Positions 25,315-38,403 of a stretch of 64,000 nt of DNA are shown here, piece by piece. How positions within the stretch are numbered: the stretch's first letter is position 1; the number at the start of each line of letters is the position of its first letter. The DNA is from Vitis vinifera (Eukaryota; Streptophyta; Magnoliopsida; Vitales; Vitaceae): the NCBI RefSeq assembly GCF_030704535.1, contig NC_081811.1:3116501-3180500 (forward strand). Direction: 5' to 3'. The position numbers and the translations under genes were made by a program. The notes beneath the pieces are model-generated. The model saw only the letters and a program-made list of their open reading frames with translations. It was not told where the DNA came from and ran no database searches.

Positions 25315-26975
25315 AAAAAAATGTGTTTTGATAAAATATATGAAAATAAAACTTAAAATTTTTAAATTAGTATTATTTTTATCTATTTAAAATATAGGTA
25401 CTTTTTAATAATTCATTTGACTATTTCTTAAAATGTCAATTTTATTTGTGATATCATCCACGTCAATTGTCGCGTAAATAATTTTGAGTATACTTGTAAA
25501 AATATTTTATTACTTTTACTTTTTTTTCTTTTCTTTTCTTTAATTTTTTCATTCTATTTTTTTATTAAATTTTCCCTCAAAAATTCCAAACACCAAACGT
25601 AGAGATTTCCAAGAACTAAGCATAAAGTAACAGGTGGTGTTTGATAAAACTGAAATTATGTGTTGAAAAACTTCAGTTCTAAATTATATGCGTTGAAATT
25701 AATTATATTATTGAATTAATAAAAAATGCAAAGGGTAAGTGTTGAATTTAATTTCTATTAAAGTTTGAGAATGATTTTTTATTCTATCGATTAATGAATT
25801 GAACCGAAAATGGCTAATTTAGTAATTTCACTCCAAAACTCGTACCTAAAGCTCTCGTATAAACCAACCTTTAGCATCATATATATTGAAGAGCTTCAAA
25901 AAAATTTTGCAAGTGTACCATTCTTACATTTGTTAATCTTTCTTTGATGCACTTTCATAACATCATCGATATTAGACTTTAATGAATAATTATGAAAAAA
26001 TCAACAATTTCATGGAAATTCATTGGCATATTTATTGGGGTTTAGTGTCTTAAATCTTCCGTTGCTCTGTTAGATGACTGGGAGTCTTCCAACCAACAAC
26101 ATTCAATGTGTCGACTCTATAGCCAAAAAAGAAAAATAAAAAATAAAAAAATAAAAAATTCATGTCTCATGTTTACGTCATGAGAAAGAAAGGAAAAAAT
26201 CAAACTATGCGCAGCCTTAAAAAGCAATCATTCTGAACATTACATTTTCAATTGAATTCGAGTCAATATAAGATTTTTCTGCAAATTCAAGGTTTTAAAG
26301 ATTCAATGTAGTTTTATCAACTGGGAAGAGAGGTTTCCAGAGAGTTTCCCACTCGTTTAAATGGTCAAGAAAGCATGTACGCACGTTATTAAATTGTGTT
26401 TCTTGGACCAACACTCTTCACTCGTCACCATTTTTTAAGACTTACAATTAACGACAAATTTCGTATCACTTTCCTATTGCGGCAGCTCTTAGAAAAATCA
26501 TTAATTAAAATTAATTTTTAATTAAAATATGTAATAAACTATGTTTTAAAAAAAATATGTTTTTAAAAATAAAAAAATTAGCCAATAATAAAAAAATATG
26601 TTTTTATATATATATGGAAATAGTGTCATACCAAGTCTATTTAATTTTGTCAGCAAGTGGGTGTTTTATTTTTATATATATATTTTTTTCCTTGACAAGT
26701 GGGGGTTTTAGAAAAATCTTATCCAAAAGATGCCATCTATAAATCTATAATATGACACCTGTGTTGTGAATTTCCATGAATTTTCTTTCTATCCTCTCTC
26801 CTCTCTACCCGCTATCCATGAAGCAGCATGGGAGCCCGTAATTCAAATTTTGATCATTTCAAACATCAATCTAATACAAAGGAGCCGTGAAGCCACCATA
26901 AATTTCAGGACTCCTTTGGATCTCTCTACATCTCTACCTCTCTTGTCGTCCTCATCATCATCATCTCCATCAGGC
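25315..26975. other. Upstream region of the second C2 gene
   Basis: AT-rich. 26249-26395 is a segment shared with 40983-41131. The last 200 bp are a pyrimidine-rich leader (CTCTCTCC words near 26797) with an in-frame upstream ATG at 26766 that is probably untranslated leader. Confidence 0.5.
26249..26395 (+). repeat. Segment repeated at 40983-41131
   Basis: The two stretches share, in order, GTCAATATAA, TTTTAAAGATTCAAT, GGGTTCC/GGTTTCC-like words and TTTAAATGGTCAA followed by a TGTACGCACG/TGTAGGTACG word. One copy is 580 bp before the second C2 gene; the other is beyond the third C2 gene. Confidence 0.7.
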
Positions 26976-27773
26976 ATGGAAGAACTCTGCAGATCTTTTG
27001 ATATCACAGACCTTTCTGCAGAAGACCTAGAAGATGTCAGGCTCATCTTGAAGATGAAGGTCTACGCCATCGTCTCCATCTCCGGCGACCCCTTCATCGA
27101 CCCCAACAGATGGTACTCCACCGCCGTCGACTACCAAGGTAGGACATGCCCCAGATGGAACAACACCTTCTTCCACTTCACTCTCCATGATCCCTCCCTC
27201 TTCACCAACCGCCTCCACCTCATGTTTAGATTCTACTGCGAACGGACCTTCCACCACAACCGTTACATAGGAGGAATCATCGTTCCAGTCAAGTGCCTGT
27301 TCGACCTTGCCGGAGTGCTCGACTCCTTCTACCATGTCAGTTTTCCTGTGAAGCTCCCCTCAGGCGGTGAAAAGGGCTTTCTCAAGCTCTCCTTCCGGTT
27401 CGGGCAGTCCCTCCCTCGCCTCATACGGCCGGCACCGCCATGGCCGCCGCAGCAGCTGCCGAGAAACAACACCTTCAATCATGAAGAGCCACCTCAACTT
27501 TACAGTGGGTACCCTTCAAACGACCCCTGCAGTTACATCCATAGCCGTCAACAAGCCTGCAATTATGATGATCAACGACGAAATGATCTTCACACAAATC
27601 AGGTCCAGTACGCTTCATATAATTTCCGGTCATCCAGTCTTCCAAGCGCACCGAGCTACGACCAAATTAATTCTAGCGGGTCTTTCCCGAGTTCCTTTGA
27701 ACATTATCCAGATAGCGATAAAGATGACGCATATTACTCTTCTGGTTCATACGATGATGAAGCCGACCGGTGA
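26976..27773 (+). CDS. Small C2-domain protein, second of three
   Basis: A single exon of 265 residues from MEELCRSFDIT to a TGA. The C2-like domain covers about residues 5-147: LKMKVYAIVSISGDP, a CPRWNN turn where others have NPTW, HLMFRFYCER, and FLKLSFRFG as last strand. The C-terminal half is Pro/Tyr/Ser rich and ends in an acidic tail (KDDAYYSSGSYDDEADR). The ATG at 26976 is preferred because residues upstream of it in the same frame lack conservation with the sister genes, which start CRSL. The calcium-binding Asp loops look incomplete, so calcium-independent binding is possible. The role is unknown; it is related to BAP/SRC2-type proteins. Confidence 0.85.
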   Translation: MEELCRSFDITDLSAEDLEDVRLILKMKVYAIVSISGDPFIDPNRWYSTAVDYQGRTCPRWNNTFFHFTLHDPSLFTNRLHLMFRFYCERTFHHNRYIGGIIVPVKCLFDLAGVLDSFYHVSFPVKLPSGGEKGFLKLSFRFGQSLPRLIRPAPPWPPQQLPRNNTFNHEEPPQLYSGYPSNDPCSYIHSRQQACNYDDQRRNDLHTNQVQYASYNFRSSSLPSAPSYDQINSSGSFPSSFEHYPDSDKDDAYYSSGSYDDEADR

Positions 27774-28991
27774 AAATATCTCAGCCGCAACTCAACTTCA
27801 TCGATACAAAAAATGGAAAATGTTTGAGTTTGTCTGGATTAGGCTACATGTGTAATTAGCTTAGCCAGTCCATTTGTGCAATATTATTATTAGGAAATTA
27901 GGGTTTCGCACTCATGTACCATGTACTACTCTCTAGAGGTGTAAATATTGTGCCCTCTCTCATCCAAATTTCAAAAACACATCCTTGGCCCTCATAGAAA
28001 TTCTAATCTCATGTTGTTTAAAAAATATTGATTGATCACTAGTTTATTAATTGATGATAAATAATAACTTGCAAAATAAAGAATTAAGGGCATAAAATAT
28101 TGAACTATATATATATATATCATGCTCCTTAATACCCTCGTGTATAAAGAGACAAATAAAATTTGCATACATATCTAACAAACAAATAAGAGAAATGCAA
28201 ATTAAAAAGAACGGGTTCAAGCGATTTTCCGTTAAACTAAGTTTTGATCCCATATTGAATTACTAATTTTTTTAAAAATTTAAACTTGTAGAATTTTAAC
28301 TCAATATGCATATCATGTTTTTTAATACATTTTCTCACCTATGACTTTTACACATGAAAAGACAAATAAAATTTGATCAAATCAAACTAAAATATCATGT
28401 TAATCTACCAATTTTTCAAAGGACTCGAGATTATAAGATGTAATCTCAATATACATGTCATGTTTCTTAACATAAAATTTGAGTATTTGCATATATTTTT
28501 ATGATCTCTCCCTTGATGATGGAGACTTCTTGTCCTTTGATTGTTTCATATTTGTTAGAACATCACCATCCGTTGACTTAGTCAAAATGCTCTTCTTAGA
28601 CAAAAAAAAAAAATTGTTAAAATGATCTTATCAAACCTTTAGCCAAAGTCCAAGAGAAAGTCGAAAGTCATTCTTTAACATAAATTAAAGTGTGACAGAG
28701 ATTATTAGTAAGCTTGATTTGTTAGATTAATTTTAAATTTATCAAAAATAATACAAAAGAAAATCCACTAATATCTAAATAAATAAGGGGTAGGAGAGAT
28801 GGGTGTTGACTTCAATCATCAAGTTGGATGGTTGATCGAATATTTAATTTAATTTAATTAGGGGATCGTGCTCCCTTACCAACTTCTCTAAGTTTAAATT
28901 AATTAATAGCAAACTTGTTTAATCACACGATTTCATAAATTATCCTTTCTAAATTGAATCATTTTCAAAAAATAAAAATAATATATATATT

Positions 28992-30018
28992 TTTTTCCTT
29001 ATATGTTCTTAAATAAGCAAGCATTAATTCCAACAATTATTAAAAATACTACAAGTCTCCCCATTCACATTACCAAGTGAAGTGAGCACTACGTGTTGGA
29101 TTAATCACTGATACCCACCTTTCTGAGCCAATAGGGTCAAGACACATGGCAAGCAGCATGAATAAAAAAATTAAAAAAAAACCGATTCTTCAGGTTAACC
29201 AATCTTACCAACCGGTTGCCAAAGGAATTAATATCATGCACCACACGTTGTTATCATCTATTACGATAACCAATTATAAAATATGTTAAAATATTTAATT
29301 TAATTATTACCTTTTATGGAAATTTTCTATGAAGTAATAAAATAAAGAAAATTTTGAAATAAGAATTTTAAGGAAAAGAAAATTTGCTATTATTCCTAAT
29401 TCTATGACCCTTTTAGTATTTTAATCTTTAAATTTTTTTTGGAAAATTCCAATCGAATGAAAGAGGATAAGGTTGAAGTTTTGGAAATTTTTAAATTGAA
29501 ATGACGATTTTACCCTCATTTAAACACATCTACGAAGTATGAAGGTACGTTATAAGGTAAAATGTAATAAACACTTAATGTTTTTACACAATATTATTGC
29601 TAAATGAGGTAAAAAAAACTTTAAAAATTAAAAAAATCGTTTGAAAAGTACAAAAAATATGAGAAAAATATCAAGAATGTAAGGATGTTCTTATACCCTC
29701 TTCACATTCTTTGTACTATTTTCAATTTTTTAATATTTTCATCTTTTTATTTTTTCGGATATTGTTCATATCAATTTTAAAGTGTAGTCCGAGTTTTACA
29801 AAATATTATTACCCGCTTAAGTGAAAAAAAAAATTAAAAATTTGAAAAATTTAGAGGGAACAAAGAATTAAAAATATTTTTTTCCCTCTATGTTCTTAAA
29901 TAAGCAAGCATCAATTCCACCAATTATTAAAAATACTTGAAAGTCTCCAACGTACGCATTACGTCCTCCATTGACGTTAGCAAGTGAAGTGAGCTCTACG
30001 TCTAGCATTAATTGCGTA
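28992..30018 (+). repeat. Direct repeat of about 130 bp, copies 890 bp apart
   Basis: 28992-29117 and 29879-30018 share TGTTCTTAAATAAGCAAGCA, CAATTATTAAAAATACT and AGTGAAGTGAGC in the same order. The intervening DNA is AT-rich. Confidence 0.75.
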
Positions 30019-31391
30019 ACCCACATCTTCCCTTCGAGCACGTCTCCACATTTTTATTTCAATGACATATGAATATTTTTTAAATTAAATAATAAATAAT
30101 AATATTATAAATAATTAAATATATGCCATGCATAAATTCTCTGATAAACTAACTAAATTCTAGATTTATAAATAATTTCTATTAAAAATGATAAATTCAC
30201 CAAATTCATAAATTATTTTTTATCTAAAAAATTAAATCCACTGTTATATTGAAAGAGGGCAATTATATTTATATAATAGCCAGTAGCCCAGTAGGAAAAT
30301 GAATCAGCCAAGAGCACGGAGGGGACCGAGTCAAGCATGGGAAGACTCAGCTGAAGTCAATTTCTGGTGTAATTTTATTTTATTTCGTAATTTGATCACG
30401 TTGACTCACCCGATCTGAACCTAATCCAATATTTATATGGATTTAAGTAAATATTTTTAATACTTGGTTAAACTAGAGTTAAGTTTTCTTAATTTGAACT
30501 CAACTTTGATTATGTTTGAGCTAATGTTGGAACAATCAGAGCCTAATTCAAGCTCGATTTAATGTTTTTATAATATTTATTATCCTATATAATAATGCTC
30601 ATTTTTTTTTTTAGGTTTTAAAAATATCATATATTTTTTTCATTTTTTTTAAAGACATATAAGTTTATTTTGCTTTTTATTGTTATTTTAAAATTTTATC
30701 TTATTTAAAAGTTTTTTAAAAACCACCATGAATGGATTTTGAAAGATGCAATCCAATAAATCCAACTACCTTGAGTTTTACTTTATTAACCTGAGTTTAA
30801 CTCAACCAACCCAAGTTAAACTCAATTAATCTTAAGTTCATTTTGACTTTAGAAAAATGAAGTTCGGTTAAACTTAGTTGAGTATTTAGGGTTACATGTC
30901 AAACATGGATTGAATTTCAATTAATTGTTTCTTAATTTGGGTTTGGCTCTGGTTAGCCATCAACCTATCCAACCAGCCCAAATTACAACCTAAGTAATGT
31001 AGCCTTTGACAAAATATATTTTTATAAAATATTCAATTAAAATTTTCCAAGTAAATTGATGAATTGATAAAAGTAAATAAAAAATAAACAAGAGAAAAGT
31101 GGTTTTTATTTTATTTTATGAGATTCGAAATTCACTAACATAATTACCCATAAAAATAAAGATAATTAAAATGCAAAAATACTTTTAAAAATAATCAATA
31201 GAGTATTTTCTTGGATTATAATATAATAATTTAGATAATTAAGATTGTGACCAAATTAATTTATTGCAAACCACAAAGCACATTCATAATGTGGTAGAAA
31301 AGTGAAATTAATGTTATGCATTTATTATATATATAAAAAAGTCTTAATTAAATAATTTTGAATTATTTATTTGTTATTATTTACACCACAT

Positions 31392-31790
31392 TTTTTTATA
31401 GCATATTGTCACAAACTATTTGTTTAATGTTCGTGACCGTATTGAAAGTGTTGATCAAGACTAGTATGTTGACTGGTTTGAGTTGAATGTAATAGGAATT
31501 GCTCTAGGGAAATGGCGTGTTTGTGATGTTGGAATGATTCTTTAGAGTTTAGGCAGATGAATTCCTTTAAGTTTGGGGAGGTTGTCGCTTGTCGCTGGTC
31601 AATGACTTTACAATAAAGAAGAGCTTGATCATTTGCTATACAAACTGGTTAGGAGTTGGACTCATTCCCCTATTGAGTTTATGACAAAACAAAACTAGTC
31701 AACATAGTGGCTTGAAATACATGGTGTGCAGACTGAGCCCCTTTGATTCGTTGTGTTGGAACTTTATGCCTATGACAATATGCTATGAAA
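31392..31790. mobile_element. Small element with inverted ends
   Basis: ATAGCATATTGTCA at the left (about 31399) and its complement TGACAATATGCTAT at the right (about 31773), extended by T-rich and A-rich runs. The 400-bp interior is less AT-rich than its surroundings and non-coding. The class is unknown. Confidence 0.45.
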
Positions 31791-34105
31791 AAAAAATCTA
31801 AATTCTTTATTAAATAATATGCATGATAATTATTTTTCAATATTTTGAATTTCTAGTTGATATATATAAATAATATCAAAGCAAAATGAATGGCAAACTA
31901 ATAAGAAAAAGTGCTAAAACATTTTTAATAATTTACATTTTAGTCTTTGTATTTCGTATTTTTACTTTTTTGTTACTTAAATGTCTGAGTGTACACATAA
32001 ATAAAAATTTTATTCTCTAAAACACATAAAAAGTGAAGAGAAAATAATAATTTTAAGACAATTCATGATTATCTAATTTTAGATATAATTATCAAATTTC
32101 AAACCAATTATTATTTCTTAAATGTATTTATTAGTAATAGAATATATTTTATAAATGTGATTAAAAAATTATTTATCAGAATTATTAAGAATTAATTAAT
32201 AATGAATATTTACGTAAAAATACTTAATAGATAATAGTAAACCATGACAAATCTTAGCCCTTAGGTAATTAATGAAGAGGTGGTGAAATGGGTGATGGTT
32301 TTTTTTTTCTTAACTTCTTTTTTATCAAAATTTAATTTAATCAATATCTAAATTTTAATTCAATCAGTATATGCTAGCAAATAAAGAAATTAAAATATCA
32401 AAAATAAAAAGAGTAAAGGAAAAGAGATTGCAAACAAAAGGATTTTATCGTGGTTTAGCAATCCACTCAAATCCACAGTCTCTCACTCCATTGTAAACCT
32501 TGAGATATTCCATTATTCCAAGGATGATAATAATTACCTATACAACTTCAAGCTAAAATACACATTTTCTTCACAACCTTCAAAGATTCAAGGGAAATAC
32601 GACGATCACTCTTACGAAACTAGATATATAAGTGTAATGTTCAAGTATAGATGTTTTAAAATAAGATTAGTGATTGGAGTTCAAATGTATACTCTAATAG
32701 CACATAAACAATACGAATTTTGTAACATAAAAGGCTTGAATCACTTAACTTATTTCAAATTGATAATAAGATCGTAATTATAAATCTAACTTTTATTTTG
32801 AGCTTAGTTCCATGTTAAAAGGATTATAAGAATGCTATGTGTAAATGTCATTTTCAACTAAGTCAAAGGAAAAGTTAATTATACCTAAAGAATTAAGACT
32901 TATGAAACATGATGAGAGTCCAAATAAAGGTAAAATGAGAAAATTGTGAGCATGAATGATGAAAAATATATGTTATAGAAAGAGGTAGAAGGCAACTAAC
33001 TATGATAAAGAAGGTTTGAAGCATTGTTATCAAGTTCAAATTGAAAATTGGAACTTAACCTTAGGCAACAACACAAGCCTAAATTTGAATTAAATTTAAG
33101 CTAAATTCTAGGTTGTCTCCCATGAGTTTTTTAGGGAAAGCCCTATATTGATTTGAAGCTTAAGAGGTTAGAAGTCTACTGCTTGAAATGGATCATGAAT
33201 TTGAATTGAAACGAGGAAGATACGAATAATTGAAGTAAACTATGTGGAAGGAGATAACATAGTTTAAAATTGATATGGATTTTGGTCATTTGGAGTTCAA
33301 AGGTATGCAAAGACCATTAGGAAAGAGTTAAGTTTGAACCACATACCCATTTGGAACTAAAGAAAACACCAATTCAAACTCAAAATTGGTTTCATATTGG
33401 CTTTGTCTAGTAATTTTTTTCCAAAAATAGTTTTTTGTTCTTCAGAAAAAAAAAAAAAAAAAATTCTGTTTGAGGAAGTAGAAATTAGAAAATAGTTTTC
33501 ACTCTCATCCTAAAGCCATTAAATAAATATAAATATTTACATTCATATTTATTTTTATAATATTATATAATAATAAATATGGAAATAATATAAATTAATT
33601 AATATAATAATTTTTAAAATTTAAAAATAATATAATACACAAACATATAAATAAAATTAAATATTATAATTTTTCTTTAATCTTAAATATATATTCACAC
33701 TTAAACATTATATATGTTTTTTAATAAAATTTTTAATATTAATATATTTATTTTATTTTTATCATTTAATTTGAAATATAAAATTTTAAAAATTAAAAAT
33801 TATTATATATTTTTTATTTTATATAATTATTTTAAATTTAATATGATATACATTACCTAAACAATTTAATTATGTAGGAAAGCGTGTTGAATTTTCTAAT
33901 ATAACAAGTGAAGCCAGCGTCTACAGTACTTCTGTCCCATCAAATGTCCTGCAGTGGGAGTCGGCTTGGTCCTCTGTAGAATTTCAAACGCTTAATAGAC
34001 TGTAGGTTTATAGGGAAGACGAAGTCAAGATTCCAGTCTTTGCAGATGTGGAGGAGATAGAGAGGAATGAGTGAAGGAGATGAACTTGGTCAAGCTCCTA
34101 AGGGA

Positions 34106-34113
34106 TATAAATA
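34106..34113 (+). promoter_or_regulatory. TATA box of the third C2 gene
   Basis: TATAAATA, 48 bp before the ATG at 34154. It lies downstream of an in-frame ATG at 34067, so translation must start at 34154, in the strong context ACCATGG. Confidence 0.7.
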
Positions 34114-34153
34114 CAAGAGGACTCAAACCTCTGCTCTCTATCAAGTATCAACC

Positions 34154-34783
34154 ATGGAGCTCTGCAGATCTTTGGTTATGAGAAATATTTCGGCTGAAGA
34201 TCTTCAGGACGTGAGGAGGATATTTCGGATGAAGGTCTACGCCCTGGTCTCCATCTCCGGCGATCCCTTTATTCCTGCTGGCAAATGGAACTCCACCACT
34301 GTGGACTATGAAGGTGGCACCGACCCCACCTGGAAAACCCAATTCAGTTTCACCCTCCATGACCCCTCCCTCCACCGCAACCTCCAGCGCCTCAACTTCC
34401 AATTCTACTGCGAGCGATCTCTCGGGGACAAGATCGTTGGAGAATTCAGCATCCCGGTGAAGTCACTCTTTGACAAGGTTGGGAACCGCGACGTTTCCAG
34501 CAGCGGTTGTTATCCGGTGACGAATTCTTCCGGAGGCGAACAAGGGGCTGTCAAGTTCACGTTCGAGTTTGGCCAGCCGCTTGCTCGCGTGGTAACGCCA
34601 CCGCGGTCTCAGCTACCACCAAGGCCTCAAGTGCACGTCCAACCAACGGTAGACGTGCAACTGAACCTGAATATTTCAGGGGATTGTCTGCAGCAGGGGT
34701 ACACTGCTGCATGTGATGATGACAATGAATTGGCATGTGACGATTGTTGTGATGAAGAGGACGACTATGATGATTTCTGTTAG
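34154..34783 (+). CDS. Small C2-domain protein, third of three; stop supplied by an LTR
   Basis: A single exon of 209 residues, close to the second C2 gene: MELCRSLVM, then RMKVYALVSISGDP, a DPTWKT turn, RLNFQFYCER, and AVKFTFEFG as last strand (C2-like domain about 1-155). A Pro-rich linker and a strongly acidic Cys-containing tail follow. The start is fixed by the TATA box and Kozak context. The last codons read GAT GAT TTC TGT TAG, where TGTTAG is the first six bases of a Copia LTR. On the far side of the element the same target repeat ATTTC is followed directly by TGA. The empty-site gene therefore ended DDF, and the insertion adds one Cys and replaces the 3' untranslated region. The coding domain is otherwise untouched. 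Confidence 0.88.
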   Translation: MELCRSLVMRNISAEDLQDVRRIFRMKVYALVSISGDPFIPAGKWNSTTVDYEGGTDPTWKTQFSFTLHDPSLHRNLQRLNFQFYCERSLGDKIVGEFSIPVKSLFDKVGNRDVSSSGCYPVTNSSGGEQGAVKFTFEFGQPLARVVTPPRSQLPPRPQVHVQPTVDVQLNLNISGDCLQQGYTAACDDDNELACDDCCDEEDDYDDFC

Positions 34784-35027
34784 AAAAAGAAATCTGAAGA
34801 AAGAATTGAGAGAAAAGATGAAAAGAATTCTCTTCATTCCTCTTGTCACAAAATACAAGGCTGCTCTGTTATATAACAGAGTAAAATGGCTCAACAAAAA
34901 CTGAACCAGAAAAACAGAAACAAAACTTAACAACAAACTGAACAAAATAACTCAAAAATAGCTCAGCTTACAATAATGACAAAACTACCCTTCTAGTAAA
35001 AAATAACTAATACAATCAATCCTAATA
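34778..35027 (-). repeat. 3' LTR of the Copia element
   Basis: 250 bp starting TGTTAGAAAAAG in plus orientation, matching 39384-39633. It overlaps the last two codons of the third C2 gene. Confidence 0.95.
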
Positions 35028-35034
35028 CTCCCCC

Positions 35035-38000
35035 TCAAGATGGACTAAAGATGTTCTTTAGACCCATCTTGCCAATAAGAAGCTTAAAAGAAGAAGGATG
35101 AAGGGCTTTTGTCAAAACATCTGCTAACTGGTGTTCTGTAGAAACAAACATAGGCTTGAGAACCCCACTTTGAACCTTGTCTCGAACAAGATGACAATCA
35201 ATCTCAATGTGTTTTGTGCGTTCATGAAACACGGGATTTTCAGCCATATGTAAAGCAGACTGATTGTCACAAAAAAGAAGAGCAGGAGCAGAATGATCTA
35301 TACCAAAGTCCTTGAGAAGAGCAAGAAGCCAAGTAATCTCACAAGAAGTATTGGCCATAGCACGATACTCAGCTTCAGCAGAAGAGCGAGAAACAATGTG
35401 TTGTTTCTTGGATTTCCATGACACCAAAGAATTCCCCAAGAAAACACAAAAACCAGTAACAGATCTTCTCGAATCGGGACAACGAGCCCAATCTGAATCA
35501 GTATAAGCCATCAAACGAAGCTCTGAATTACTAGGAAAGAACAAACCCATGCCAGGATTACCTTTAAGGTAACGAAGGATTCTTTGAGCAGCATGTAAAT
35601 GGGGCAATTTAGGACGAGAAATGAACTGACTAAGTCGACCTACAGCATAAGAAATGTCAGGTCGTGTTAATGTCAAATATAACAGCTTCCCAAGTAGCCT
35701 ACGATACAAGCTAACATCAGGAAGATCAACCCCCTCATCCATGGATAACTTGACATTAGCTTCCATAGGTGTACTAGCAGCTTTGCAACCTAAATACCCG
35801 AAATCAGAAAGCAAATCAAGAACATATTTTCGCTGAGAAACACAGATTCCAGTAGAGGATTTAGCAATTTCAAGACCAAGGAAATACTTGACATCACCCA
35901 AATCCTTCAGTTTGAAGAGTTTATTCAACTCAGATTTCAAATCAGCAATGGCCCCTTGATTATTACTAGCTATAATCACATCATCAACATAAACAAGAAG
36001 AGCAATGAACAAGCCATCAACATTTTTGATGAAAAGAGAATGATCGGAAGGAGATTGACTGAATCCCAAGCCCATAATGGCAGTAGAAAACTTAGAAAAC
36101 CACTGTCTTGAGGCTTGTTTGAGACCATATAAGGATTTATGAAGCAAACAAACAGCATTCGAAGGCAAAGACTCCCCCTTTCTATTATAACCAGGAGGTA
36201 ACTTCATATACACTTCCTCATTCAAGTCTCCATGAAGGAAAGCATTGTTCACATCCAATTGTGACAAATGCCAACCTTTAACAGCAGCAATAGCCAAAAG
36301 CAATTTAACAGTCACTAGTTTTGCCACTGGTGAAAAAGTATCAACATAATCAATGCCTTCACGTTGAGTATACCCTTTTGCCACTAAACGAGCTTTATAC
36401 CGTTCTATGGTACCATCAACCTTATGTTTAACTTTGTACACCCATTTACAGCCAACAGGGTGCTTACCAACAGGTAAACTAACAATGGACCAGGTCTTAT
36501 TTTCCTCAAGAGCCTCTAATTCACAATCCATGGCAGCCCTCCATTCTGGTATTTCAGCAGCCTTTGCAAAAGAGCTGGGTTCTGAAATAATGGAAACTGA
36601 GAGAGAAAAAAGTTTGTAAGAAGAAGAGAGCTTATCATAACTCAAAAAATGTTGTATGGGATGAGAAGTGGAGTGAGTTTCAACATGAGCAACAGAGTTG
36701 ATTAAAGAGCAGTGATAATCTTTCAAATATGAAGGTTGTTTGGAGACTCTTGTTGGTCGTGAAGAAGGAGCAACTTGAAGAGGTGGCTGTGAAATAACAC
36801 GAGGAAGAACTGAGGAAGATTGATCATTATCAGCAGCAATACAAGGAAGAACTCGATCATGAAACAAATCAGAAGAAATATCAGGAGAAGAACAGGGATT
36901 TGTCTTTGAAAAAGGAAAGATCTCTTCATGAAAAATAACATTTCTAGAGATAGATATGGAACGTGTCTCTATATCCAGTAATTTGTACCCTTTAAAACCA
37001 AAGGGATAACCAAGAAAAACGGCTGCTTTGGCTCGAGGTGAGAATTTTGTCCTGTTAGCTTTCAAAGTAGAAACATAACACAAGCAACCAAAGACCCGCA
37101 AATGACTATAATCAGGCAGCTTATCATGTAGGATTTCAAAAGGAGTCTTATTGTTTAGAAAAGGACTTGGTGTTCTATTGATTAAGTATACTGCAGTGAG
37201 TATACAGTCACTCCAGTAGCAGACAGGAAGGCTGGACTGAAAAAGAAGAGCACGGGCCACATTTAGAATATGCTGGTGTTTCCTTTCTACCACAGAATTC
37301 TGTTGAGGAGTTTCAACACAAGAACGATAGTGTATGACACCAAGAGAATGATAGAAATTGGAAAGAAATAATTCTGGAGCATTATCTGATCTTATGGCCT
37401 TAACTTCCTTACCAAACTGCTTCTTTACAAAAGCAAAGAAATCTGGAATATATTTTTGAACTTCAGATTTATTCTTCAACATATAAACCCAAGTTACTCG
37501 ACTATAATCATCAACTATAGTCAAGAAAAATTTGTAGCCTTCAACACTGCCAACAGAAAAAGGTCCCCATATATCTAGATGCAAAAGATCAAAAGTGGAA
37601 GAACATCTTTTATTAAGAGAAATGTAAGGCAGACAACGCTGCTTAGCTAAAGGACATACATTGCAGGGAGTAAGATCAAAGGTTGAATCAAAATCCAATA
37701 TAGATTGTAGACCTTTTAAACGACTAAAAGAAGGATGTCCAAGTCTAGAATGCCACAAAGAAAGAATATTAGAAGTAGGAATCCGAGAAGCTGCAACAAA
37801 AGCTTTATCAGCAACAAAACTGTCAAAATCCAGCTGATATAACTGACCTTTCCTGCTACCCTTCCCAATCATCTTGCCCCGAGATGGTTCCTGAATAATG
37901 CAAGCATCAGGAGTAAAAACCATTGAAAGAGATAAAGTGTCTGTAAATGCACTCACAGAAAGTAGATTATATCTGAAAGTAGGCACAAACAACACATTTA

Positions 38001-38370
38001 GAAGCTTGACATCCTTCGAAAGAATGACCGAACCAACTCTATCAATAGGGACAGTAATACCAGTAGGTAAAGTAACTCGGACATTTTGAACATCAATAGA
38101 AGAATCAAATAGAGAAATGTCATTGCAAACATGATGGGTGGCCCCACTATCAATAATCCAACCTTTATTTTGGATTTTAACTTTATTACCAGCAAAATTA
38201 GACACTGATGGTCCTGTTGAAGAATTCTCTGTGGAAGCTGAAGAAGTAGAGCTTAATTGGTTGGTTAAGAGTTGAATCAATTGTTGACACTGCATGGTAG
38301 TGAGGGAAGAAACAGTGGATTCAGAAGAACCTGCATTCAAAGACTCGAGGACTTCTGAATTGTTAGCCAT
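35035..38370 (-). mobile_element. Copia pol region
   Basis: Copia order is visible: aspartic protease (WIIDSGATHHVC), GAG-pre-integrase (LWHSRLGHPS), integrase core (LLHLDIWGPF), reverse transcriptase with YVDDVIIAS, and RNase H (AYTDSDWARCPDSRRS, SRSSAEAEYRAMA). This is the enzymatic polyprotein part. Confidence 0.95.
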
Positions 38371-38403
38371 TGAGCTTGAATTAGGGCCTTTATTTTTGAA
38401 TTT

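Larger units (their letters stand above)
27774..34105. other. Long AT-rich gene-free stretch
   Basis: No gene is supported in 6.3 kb. It holds degenerate repeats (28110-28470, words such as GACAAATAAAATTTG), a direct duplication (28992-29117 and 29879-30018), a small inverted-end element (31392-31790), and around 32430-32600 a stretch whose TCGTGGTTTAGCAATCCA word recalls plant LTR sequence but is too decayed to call. Confidence 0.5.

Noticed and set aside
26766-26975. N-terminal extension of the second C2 protein
   Set aside because: Absent from sister proteins, which begin at the CRS motif; the stretch is a pyrimidine-rich leader.
32430-32600. Old solo LTR
   Set aside because: A single LTR-like word; no ends, target repeat or second copy seen.
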